From contig JAFOGM010000235.1 of NCBI GenBank assembly GCA_017386805.1, positions 1 through 6,708 on the forward strand: a DNA stretch of 6,708 nt. Reading direction: 5' to 3'. Position 1 is the first letter of the stretch. The number at the start of each line of letters is the position of its first letter. This document shows positions 1-5,174 of the stretch, one piece after another. Under the pieces are notes generated by a model, which was not told where the DNA came from, did no database searches, and saw only the letters and a program-made list of their open reading frames with translations. Made by a program: the position numbers and the translations under genes. The DNA is from Bacillota bacterium (GTDB lineage: Bacteria; Bacillota; Clostridia; Peptostreptococcales; Anaerovoracaceae).

Positions 1-18
1 AGCAAAAGGAGAAAAGAC

Positions 19-840
19 ATGATGAAGAAATTAAGCGTATTATTAGCATTAGTGATGCTGTTCAGTTTATGTATGGCCGGTTGCGGTGGTGGTGATGCAC
101 CCGAAGCAGGAGATACCTCCTTAGATGATATCAAGGCGAAGGGTCAGCTGATCCTGGGTCTGGACGATAGCTTCCCTCCCATGGGATTCAAGGATGAAAA
201 CGGTAATATCGTAGGCTTCGACATCGATGTGGCTGAAGCGGTTTGTGAAATCTTAGGTGTTGAGCTGGTATTACAGCCCATCGACTGGAACTCCAAGGAA
301 ATGGAACTGAACACCGGAAACATCGACTGTATCTGGAACGGAATGTCCGTATCTCCCGAAAGAGCAGAAGCAATGAGCCTGTCCATTCCTTACATGGATA
401 ACCACATGGCACTGGTTGTATTACCGGACAGCGGTATCGCAAGTGTAGCTGACATGGCTGGAAAGACTCTGGCAGTTCAGACTGGTTCCACCGCAGAAGA
501 AGCTCTGGAAGCTCCGGAAGGCGCAGAACTGAAGGCTGCTGTAGCAAGTGTAAATGGCTTCGCTGATAATCTGACCGCTCTGCTGGACCTGGAAACTGGC
601 GCATCTGATGCCGTTCTGATCGACGACGTAGTTGCTAACTACCTGATCACCACCTCCGGTAAGGACATGGTAGTACTGAGTGACTTCCTGTACGCTGAAA
701 ATTATGCCATCGGTTTCCGTAAGGCTGACGTAGCTCTGACCGATGCAGTGAATGAAGCAATGCGCGAACTGAAGGCAAACGGTAAGCTGGCTGAAATCGC
801 AACTGAATGGTTCGGTTCCGATACTACCGTAGTTGAATAA
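19..840 (+). CDS. Amino-acid ABC transporter substrate-binding lipoprotein (SBP family 3)
   Basis: This is the extracytoplasmic receptor of a polar amino-acid importer; it would be lipid-anchored to the outer face of the membrane and pass its ligand to the permease encoded next. Residues 1-22 form a lipoprotein signal: KK at 3-4, a hydrophobic core, then MAGC with the lipidated Cys at 22, followed by a Gly-rich linker. The family 3 signature GFDIDVAEAVCEILG begins at residue 66-67. SPER at 112-115 places Arg115 where family members bind the ligand carboxylate; QTGS (154-157) and LIDD (200-203) fit the second lobe. The length of 273 residues is normal. AAGGAG at 6-11 sits 7 nt before ATG 19, better than ATG 22. 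Codon use is strongly biased (Lys mostly AAG), as in rpsB and tsf, suggesting high expression. The ligand cannot be fixed; Gln, Glu, His, Arg or cystine are all possible. Confidence 0.95.
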   Translation: MMKKLSVLLALVMLFSLCMAGCGGGDAPEAGDTSLDDIKAKGQLILGLDDSFPPMGFKDENGNIVGFDIDVAEAVCEILGVELVLQPIDWNSKEMELNTGNIDCIWNGMSVSPERAEAMSLSIPYMDNHMALVVLPDSGIASVADMAGKTLAVQTGSTAEEALEAPEGAELKAAVASVNGFADNLTALLDLETGASDAVLIDDVVANYLITTSGKDMVVLSDFLYAENYAIGFRKADVALTDAVNEAMRELKANGKLAEIATEWFGSDTTVVE

Positions 841-865
841 ACAGATCTGTTCTGTTACAATAACA
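840..865. repeat. 12-bp palindrome plus small hairpin just after the SBP gene
   Basis: AACAGATCTGTT at 840-851 is a perfect 12-bp palindrome that uses the last base of the SBP stop codon. It is followed by a potential 5-bp hairpin, TGTTA (853-857) and TAACA (861-865), with loop CAA. Both are short. They may help protect the 3' end of the SBP message or may be chance; only the pairing itself is seen. Confidence 0.4.
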
Positions 866-880
866 CATGACATGACATAA

Positions 881-909
881 GGCTCCCCGCCTCTGACGGG
901 GAGTCTTTC
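881..909 (+). terminator. Intercistronic hairpin, probable partial terminator or mRNA stabiliser
   Basis: GGCTCCCCG (881-889) pairs with CGGGGAGTC (897-905), giving 9 bp with one G-U around a 7-nt loop. The tract that follows is only TTTC, so termination is probably incomplete. It lies between the binding-protein and permease genes of one ABC operon. In such operons, for example malE-malF, intercistronic hairpins set the excess of binding protein over membrane subunits. That role is inferred here. Confidence 0.7.
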
Positions 910-930
910 ATGCGAAACAACAATCAACAC

Positions 931-935
931 AGGAG
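931..935 (+). promoter_or_regulatory. Ribosome binding site that decides the permease start
   Basis: AGGAG at 931-935 is only 3 nt from the first in-frame ATG (939) but 9 nt from the second (945). The second spacing is in the usable range and the first is too short, so 945 is preferred. Confidence 0.7.
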
Positions 936-944
936 TTTATGTAT

Positions 945-1622
945 ATGGATTTTTTCTTTGATTTGATCCGGATGAAGCCGGAAACATTTTTCAGCATTAT
1001 GGAACAGATGGCAGAAGGGACCTGGCAGGCGCTGGAGATCTTCTTCTATACTGCTCTGTTCTCCGTTCCTCTGGGCGTGCTGGTAGCCGTTCTTCGTGAA
1101 TCCAAAATTAAGCCCATCAGCGCGATCACACGTTTTTACCAGCTGATCATGCGCGGAACACCGCTGATGCTGCAGCTGATGTTCTTCATGTATGGACCGT
1201 ATTATATGTTCGGGATCGGTATGAACCGTTTCTTTGCTTGTATTCTGGCCTTTGTGATCAACTATGCGGCTTACTTCGGCGAAATCTTCAGAGCAGGGAT
1301 CAATTCCATTCCTCAGGGACAGTACGAAGCCGGTAAAGTGCTGGGCTATACCAAGTCCCAGACCTTCTTCCACATCGTTCTTCCTCAGGTGGTAAAGCGC
1401 GTTTTACCGCCCACCGGAAGTGAATTCCTGGTACTGGTCAAGGATACTGCGCTGGCTAATGTCATTGCACAGCCCCAGCTGTTCGACGTAGCAAAGAAGA
1501 CTGCCGGCAGTACTGTATCCGTCGTTCCTCTCATCGTGGCAGGGATCATCTACCTGATCATGAGTGCTGTGGTAGAAGCTGCCTTCAACCACGCAGAACG
1601 AAAGCTGAACTATTATCAGTAA
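945..1622 (+). CDS. Amino-acid ABC transporter permease (HisM/GlnP family)
   Basis: This is the membrane subunit of the importer encoded with the genes on either side. Counting from ATG 945 it has 225 residues, a normal length. An in-frame ATG at 939 would add two residues but lies too close to the ribosome binding site. Hydrophobic segments suitable for membrane helices lie near residues 28-50, 74-91, 95-112 and 192-212; a further one near 158-180 is less clear. RGTPLMLQL (70-78) is a conserved block of the polar amino-acid permease group. The EAA loop that docks on the ATPase runs from about 117 to 148, with YEAGKVLGY in the middle and HIVLPQ at its end. The ATPase gene starts 12 nt after the stop codon, and its ribosome binding site overlaps that stop, so the two are probably translationally coupled. 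As a single permease it would act as a homodimer. Confidence 0.95.
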   Translation: MDFFFDLIRMKPETFFSIMEQMAEGTWQALEIFFYTALFSVPLGVLVAVLRESKIKPISAITRFYQLIMRGTPLMLQLMFFMYGPYYMFGIGMNRFFACILAFVINYAAYFGEIFRAGINSIPQGQYEAGKVLGYTKSQTFFHIVLPQVVKRVLPPTGSEFLVLVKDTALANVIAQPQLFDVAKKTAGSTVSVVPLIVAGIIYLIMSAVVEAAFNHAERKLNYYQ

Positions 1623-1634
1623 GGAGGACGGACC

Positions 1635-2393
1635 ATGTATTTACTTGAAGCAAAAGAAATCTATAAATCCTTCGGGGACAATCAGGTCCTGAAGGGCGTG
1701 GATCTGTTCGTGGAAGAAGGACAGGTGGTATCCATCATCGGTCCCTCCGGTTCCGGGAAGTCCACGTTGCTGCGCTGCATGACCCAGCTGGAAACTGCGG
1801 ATTCCGGTGAGATCAGCATCTGCGGCCAGGCCATGACAAAGAATCAGAACGGAAAAGCCGTTTACAGCGATAAAGCGCAGCTGCGCCAGATCATGCTGGA
1901 TGTGGGTCTGGTATTCCAGAACTTCCAGCTGTTCCCTCACTGGTCGGTGCTGCGGAATCTGACAGATGCGCAGATGCGCGTACTGGGACGTTCCAAGGAG
2001 GAAGCGGAAGCGATTGCCAGAGAGTTGTTGGCGAAGATGAAGCTTTCGGAAAAGGAAAACGCCTATCCCTGCCAGCTGTCCGGCGGTCAGCAGCAGCGTG
2101 TGGCAATCGCCAGAGCCCTGGCGATGTCTCCGAAGATCCTGTTCTTCGATGAACCTACTTCGGCTCTGGACCCGGAACTGATTGGGGAAGTTCTGGAAAT
2201 CATCCGGGAACTGGCCAAGCAGGACATGACCATGGTTATCGTTACCCATGAAATGACCTTTGCCAGAGAAATTTCTGATAAAGTCATGTTCCTGGAACAG
2301 GGAAATGTTCTGGCTTTCGATACGCCGGAAGCGATTTTCAGCGGTACGGAGAACGCACGTATTCAGTCCTTCCTGAGTCTTTTGAAAAAATAG
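1635..2393 (+). CDS. Amino-acid ABC transporter ATP-binding protein (GlnQ/HisP family)
   Basis: This cytoplasmic ATPase powers the importer. All motifs are intact: Walker A GPSGSGKST (36-44), Q-loop Gln95 in VFQNF, signature LSGGQQQR (148-155), Walker B ILFFDEP (168-174) with catalytic Glu173, D-loop SALD (176-179) and switch His205. The loop between the A motif and the Q-loop (about 64-88) is extended as in HisP. At 252 residues the length is normal. AAGGAGG at 1621-1627 lies 7 nt before ATG 1635 and overlaps the permease stop codon. It is the last gene of the transporter operon and is followed by a strong terminator. The protein is certainly functional in type; the transported amino acid cannot be read from this subunit. 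Confidence 0.97.
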   Translation: MYLLEAKEIYKSFGDNQVLKGVDLFVEEGQVVSIIGPSGSGKSTLLRCMTQLETADSGEISICGQAMTKNQNGKAVYSDKAQLRQIMLDVGLVFQNFQLFPHWSVLRNLTDAQMRVLGRSKEEAEAIARELLAKMKLSEKENAYPCQLSGGQQQRVAIARALAMSPKILFFDEPTSALDPELIGEVLEIIRELAKQDMTMVIVTHEMTFAREISDKVMFLEQGNVLAFDTPEAIFSGTENARIQSFLSLLKK

Positions 2394-2405
2394 TCGGATT
2401 TTGTC

Positions 2406-2434
2406 TTGCAACGACAGGAAGAATCTGGTATATT
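2406..2434 (+). promoter_or_regulatory. Probable extended -10 promoter for the LytTR gene
   Basis: TTGCAA at 2406-2411 (-35) and TATATT at 2429-2434 (-10) are separated by 17 bp, and TGG stands directly before the -10 element (extended -10). The predicted start near 2441 falls on the first base of the hairpin at 2442, so the transcript would begin with that hairpin. Confidence 0.6.
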
Positions 2435-2441
2435 GAATGTG

Positions 2442-2479
2442 ATGAAGTCGTCAAATGGCGGCTTCATTTTTTGTTTTTT
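2442..2479 (+). terminator. Rho-independent terminator after the ABC importer operon
   Basis: ATGAAGTCGTC (2442-2452) pairs with GGCGGCTTCAT (2457-2467): 11 bp including two G-U pairs, with loop AAAT. The T-rich tract 2467-2479 follows, broken by a single G at 2473. It is 48 bases past the ATPase stop codon and should end that operon. It also lies downstream of the predicted LytTR promoter, discussed in the findings. Confidence 0.88.
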
Positions 2480-2508
2480 GACAGGGGATATTCAAAGGAG
2501 GATTTGGA

Positions 2509-3018
2509 ATGAAAAAAGGGATTTTGATCGTTGGTGACGAGAATGAAATCGGTATGAAACTGCTGGAACAGCAGCTTTCGGAGCGGTTGAAACGACGGGA
2601 TTACCCGGTGGAAGGAGAGTACTTTTGGCCGGGAGAAAAAGAGACCGGGGTCTTTCGATTCCGACAGAAAGGGCATGAGCGTGTTCTTTCCACGGACTGG
2701 ATCCTGTATCTGGAAAAAGATATGAGGAGAATCTTTGTGCATCTGGAAAATGGAGTGAAAATCAGCTTTTATGGACGGATGGAGGAAGTGCTGGAACAAC
2801 TGGGAAAACGCTTCTGCCAATGCCATAAAAGCTATGTAGTGAATCTGGATAAGGTGTTGGGGATGACGGAGACTTCCTTCCATTTGAAGGGTGGGGCAGA
2901 GATCCCTATAGGCCAGCGCCGCCATGGAAAAGTCAGCCTCTGTTACAAGGAACACAAAGAGCAAAAAAACCTTGAAAAACTGCGATTTTTCGAAAGTTTT
3001 TCTTGCTTTGAAATGTGA
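2509..3018 (+). CDS. LytTR-domain DNA-binding protein with a residual receiver-like N-terminus
   Basis: This is a probable transcription regulator. Residues about 57-147 match a LytTR DNA-binding domain: ILYLEKDMRRIFVHLENG (65-82), a helix with MEEVLEQL (91-98), then the typical CHKSYVVNLDKV (105-116) and IPIGQRR (132-138). The first 20 residues, GILIVGDENEIGMKLLEQQL from residue 4, resemble only the first strand and helix of a receiver domain; the phosphorylation site and the rest of that domain are absent. The C-terminal tail (148-169) is charged and has no recognised motif. AAAGGAGG at 2494-2501 lies 7 nt before ATG 2509. Codon use (many AAA, GGA, CGG) is less biased than in the neighbouring rpsB and tsf, suggesting low expression. 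No histidine kinase or membrane partner is beside it, and its targets are unknown. The end of the gene overlaps the probable rpsB promoter. Confidence 0.85.
   Translation: MKKGILIVGDENEIGMKLLEQQLSERLKRRDYPVEGEYFWPGEKETGVFRFRQKGHERVLSTDWILYLEKDMRRIFVHLENGVKISFYGRMEEVLEQLGKRFCQCHKSYVVNLDKVLGMTETSFHLKGGAEIPIGQRRHGKVSLCYKEHKEQKNLEKLRFFESFSCFEM
2974..3002 (+). terminator. Weak AT-rich hairpin at the 3' end of the LytTR gene
   Basis: GAAAAACT (2974-2981) pairs with AGTTTTTC (2995-3002), and CGA/TCG can pair inside the loop. It lies in coding sequence just before the probable rpsB promoter. It might weakly terminate or stabilise the LytTR transcript, but the stem is AT-rich and the case is weak. 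Confidence 0.25.
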
Positions 3019-3038
3019 TTTGTGGTATTGTTTATAAG
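3003..3038 (+). promoter_or_regulatory. Probable rpsB-tsf promoter overlapping the end of the LytTR gene
   Basis: TTGCTT (3003-3008) and TATTGT (3026-3031) are 17 bp apart, with TGG before the -10 (extended -10), the same layout as the promoter at 2406-2434. The predicted start is near 3038. An alternative pairing is TTGAAA (3008-3013) with TATAAG (3033-3038), but its 19-bp spacing is long. The LytTR stop codon (3016-3018) lies inside the spacer. Confidence 0.55.
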
Positions 3039-3162
3039 GATGTGCGCAAATCGGCCACATCATAGAAAAATCACATCCGACTGATTCGTTCTGGTGCCCG
3101 AAAGGGTTAAAAATTTTGTGAAAATCAGTCGAATGGAAGGTAAAAACCAGGAGGTATTTAAA
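3038..3162 (+). promoter_or_regulatory. Structured rpsB mRNA leader, candidate S2 autoregulatory element
   Basis: The untranslated leader contains several pairings. GGATGTG (3038-3044) pairs with CACATCC (3072-3078) or alternatively its GATGTG part with CACATC (3056-3061). CGACTGATT (3078-3086) pairs perfectly with AATCAGTCG (3123-3131). A small CCC-GAAA-GGG hairpin (3097-3106) sits in the loop. TTCTGGT (3089-3095), also in that loop, can pair with ACCAGGA (3146-3152), forming an H-type pseudoknot that covers AGGA of the rpsB ribosome binding site (AGGAGG, 3149-3154). Autoregulation of rpsB by S2 through the mRNA leader is known in gamma-proteobacteria; its operation here is inferred from pairing alone. 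Confidence 0.55.
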
Positions 3163-3891
3163 ATGGCAGTTATTTCTATGAAACAGTTACTGGAAGCAGG
3201 CGTTCACTTCGGTCACCAGACCAGAAGATGGAACCCTAAGATGGCACCTTACATCTTCACCGAAAGAAACGGCATCTACATCATCGACCTGCAGAAGACC
3301 GTTCGCAAGATCGACGAAGCTTATGCTGTAATGAAGGAAATCGCAGCTACCGGTAGACCCATCCTGTTCGTTGGTACCAAGAAGCAGGCTCAGGCTGCTA
3401 TCGCTGACGAAGCTGCAAGATGCGGTATGTTCTTTGTAAACGAAAGATGGCTGGGCGGTATGCTGACCAACCACAAGACCATTGCTACCAGAATCGCTCG
3501 TCTGAATGCGATCAAGGCTATGGAAACCGACGGTACCTTCGATGCTCTGACCAAGAAGGAAGTAACCAAGCTGGTTGCTGAAATGGACAAGCTGGAAAAG
3601 TACCTGGGCGGTATCAAGGAAATGAAGGGTATGCCTGCTGCTATGTTCGTAGTAGACCCCAAGAAGGAAAAGATCGCTGTTAAGGAAGCTCGTATTCTGG
3701 GTATCCCCGTAATCGGTATGTGCGACACCAACTGCGACCCGGATGACGTTGACTACGTAATCCCCGCTAACGACGATGCTATCAGAGCAGTAAAGCTGAT
3801 CTCCGGTAAGATGGCTGACGCTGTTATCGAAGGTCGTCAGGGCGAAGACGCTGCAGCTCCCGCAGCTGAAGCTGAAGCAGTAGAAGCATAA
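3163..3891 (+). CDS. rpsB: 30S ribosomal protein S2
   Basis: S2 is an essential protein of the 30S subunit, joining late in assembly and needed for S1 docking and mRNA binding where S1 is present. The protein has 242 residues from ATG 3163. The first family signature lies at 9-18 (LLEAGVHFGH) and the second starts at Pro158 (PAAMFVVDPKKEK) and ends near Pro182. The block RPILFVGTKKQAQ (65-77) and WLGGMLTNHKT (96-106) are hallmark S2 sequence, with a coiled-coil-like charged helix region near 131-156. The C-terminus is an Ala/Glu-rich acidic tail (226-242), common in this family. AGGAGG at 3149-3154 lies 8 nt before the ATG; an upstream in-frame GTG at 3094 is rejected because it lies in the structured leader. 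tsf follows after 42 nt without a terminator. Confidence 0.98.
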   Translation: MAVISMKQLLEAGVHFGHQTRRWNPKMAPYIFTERNGIYIIDLQKTVRKIDEAYAVMKEIAATGRPILFVGTKKQAQAAIADEAARCGMFFVNERWLGGMLTNHKTIATRIARLNAIKAMETDGTFDALTKKEVTKLVAEMDKLEKYLGGIKEMKGMPAAMFVVDPKKEKIAVKEARILGIPVIGMCDTNCDPDDVDYVIPANDDAIRAVKLISGKMADAVIEGRQGEDAAAPAAEAEAVEA

Positions 3892-3933
3892 TTCACATCT
3901 TAGACTTGAGATTACAAAAAGGAGAAAAATACT

Positions 3934-5028
3934 ATGGCAGTAACAGCTAGTATGGTAAAAGAACTGCGCGAAAGAACTGGCGCAGGTATGATGGATTGCA
4001 AGAAGGCTCTGGTTGAAACCGATGGCGATATGGAAAAGGCAATCGAACTGCTGAGAGAAAAGGGTCTGGCAAAGGCTGCTAAGAAGGCAGGCCGAGTTGC
4101 TGCAGAAGGTCTGGTTAAGATCGCTTTTGCAGATGACCACAAGACTGCTGCTCTGGTAGAAGTTAACTCTGAAACCGACTTCGTTTCCGAGAACGTTGAA
4201 TTCGTAGAATTCGTTGAAGGTCTGGCTAAGGTTGCATTAGATGCTGAAACTACCGACATCGAAGCTTTCAAGGCTATGGCTTATGAAGGTTCCACCGTTC
4301 AGGAAGTTTTAACCGACAAGATCGCTAAGATCGGTGAAAACATGACTGTAAGAAGAATCGAAAAGGCAACCGGCGACGTTGTAGTTTCCTACGTACACGG
4401 CGCTGGCAGAATCGGTGTTGTCGTTGCTGCTGGCGGCGAAGATACCGATGCTGCAAAGGAAGCTTTAACCAACGTTGCAATGCAGATTGCAGCTATGAAT
4501 CCGCAGTACGTAAGCAGAGACGAAATCTCCGCAGAAGAACTGGTTAAGATGCACGACATCACTCTGGAAAGTGCATTAAACGATCCGTTCTCCCTGCCCA
4601 AGCCGATCCTGAATGGCCTGTTAGACAAGGCTGCTGCTGGTGTTTGGTCTGAAGAAGATACTGCTATCTTAGCAGAAAAGAGAGCTGACAAGGGCTTCAA
4701 CTTCAACTACTTACCGAACTTCCTGTCTGAAGAAGCTAAGACTAAGCTGGCTGAACTGGCAGTTGCAGCTAAGGCAGAAATCTCCGCTAACAAGATCTTC
4801 ACTGGTCTGGTTGACGGTAGAGTTGCTAAGCAGCTGAAGGACATCTGCCTGCTGGATCAGACTTATGTAAGAGCAGAAGATGGTAAGCAGACTGTAGGTC
4901 AGTACATGGCTTCCGTAAGCAAGGAACTGAAGATCGCTAAGGTAGTTCGCTTCGAAGTAGGCGAAGGTATCGAAAAGAAGGAAGAAAACTTCGCAGAAGA
5001 AGTTGCTAAGCAGATGGCTAACGCATAA
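3934..5028 (+). CDS. tsf: Elongation factor Ts, with an extra internal segment
   Basis: EF-Ts is the cytoplasmic nucleotide-exchange factor that reloads EF-Tu by releasing GDP. The N-terminal UBA-like domain begins VKELRERTGAGMMDCKKAL (8-26). The core contains NSETDFVSEN (78-87), where the TDFV motif (81-84) inserts into EF-Tu, and MQIAAMNPQYVSRDE (183-197). The C-terminal module has CLLDQTYV (305-312) and RFEVGEGIEKKEENFAEEV (339-357). At 364 residues it is clearly longer than the roughly 280-310 usual for bacteria. The excess, about 65 residues, lies around 217-282, between the start of the coiled-coil region (ESALNDP) and its return (VDGRVAKQLKDICLLDQ). Frame and codon use are uniform through it, so it is not a sequencing error or recent foreign insert. 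AAGGAG at 3919-3924 is 9 nt before the ATG. The gene is co-transcribed with rpsB. Confidence 0.97.
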   Translation: MAVTASMVKELRERTGAGMMDCKKALVETDGDMEKAIELLREKGLAKAAKKAGRVAAEGLVKIAFADDHKTAALVEVNSETDFVSENVEFVEFVEGLAKVALDAETTDIEAFKAMAYEGSTVQEVLTDKIAKIGENMTVRRIEKATGDVVVSYVHGAGRIGVVVAAGGEDTDAAKEALTNVAMQIAAMNPQYVSRDEISAEELVKMHDITLESALNDPFSLPKPILNGLLDKAAAGVWSEEDTAILAEKRADKGFNFNYLPNFLSEEAKTKLAELAVAAKAEISANKIFTGLVDGRVAKQLKDICLLDQTYVRAEDGKQTVGQYMASVSKELKIAKVVRFEVGEGIEKKEENFAEEVAKQMANA

Positions 5029-5061
5029 TCTGTAAAGATTCCTGATCAAAAACTGACATTT

Positions 5062-5103
5062 AAAACCCCTGACTGTTGGAAAACCAACGGTTAGGGGTTT
5101 TTT
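5062..5103 (+). terminator. Strong rho-independent terminator after tsf
   Basis: An 18-bp stem, left arm 5062-5079 (AAAACCCCTGACTGTTGG) and right arm 5084-5101, has two G-U pairs, loop AAAA and a run of six T at 5098-5103. It ends the rpsB-tsf operon. The A-run before the stem mirrors the U-tract, so some termination of antisense transcription is also possible. Confidence 0.95.
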
Positions 5104-5107
5104 CGTA

Positions 5108-5137
5108 TTGAATTTAAGAAATTTATCTTATAAGATA
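5108..5137 (+). promoter_or_regulatory. Probable promoter with a 14-bp perfect palindrome (candidate operator) for the M20 genes
   Basis: TATCTTATAAGATA at 5124-5137 is a perfect 14-bp palindrome, 37 bp upstream of the peptidase start. TTGAAT (5108-5113) may be a -35 element; the -10 would lie within the palindrome, either TAAGAT (5131-5136, spacing 17) or TATAAG (5129-5134, spacing 15). A dimeric repressor bound here would block the promoter. This is inferred from position and symmetry; no known operator consensus is recognised. Confidence 0.45.
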
Positions 5138-5174
5138 GAGAAAATAAACCAATCGAAAGACGAGGGGATGTGTT

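Noticed and set aside
865..879. Short tandem repeat ACATG-ACATG-ACATA
   Set aside because: Less than three perfect units of 5 bp; within chance expectation and with no evident role.
855..881. Possible promoter TTACAA with CATAAG before the permease gene
   Set aside because: The spacing is only 15 bp and the -10 is poor; read-through from the SBP gene explains permease expression better.
1641..2411. Minus-strand open frame of 256 codons opposite the ATPase gene
   Set aside because: It mirrors a complete ABC ATPase with all motifs; the antisense translation has no recognisable domain.
2478..2483. TTGACA, a perfect -35 element just before the LytTR gene
   Set aside because: At 17-18 bp downstream there is only GATTTG or ATTTGG, next to the start codon, so no -10 element or room for a leader exists.
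3107..3122. AT-rich AAAATTTT self-complementary stretch in the rpsB leader as a terminator
   Set aside because: It has no GC stem before it and no long T-run; it is better read as a loop segment of the leader.
3094..3162. Longer S2 starting at the in-frame GTG at 3094
   Set aside because: It lies inside the structured leader and has no ribosome binding site in front, whereas ATG 3163 has AGGAGG at 8 nt and gives the normal S2 N-terminus MAVISMKQLLEAG.
3843..3888. Ala/Glu repeat codons at the end of rpsB as a DNA repeat
   Set aside because: It is the ordinary acidic low-complexity tail of S2, not a separate repeat element.
3187..4140. Long open frame on the minus strand (317 codons) across rpsB and tsf
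   Set aside because: It is a shadow of highly biased codon use in two certain genes; its translation is Ser/Cys/Phe-rich and matches no family I know.
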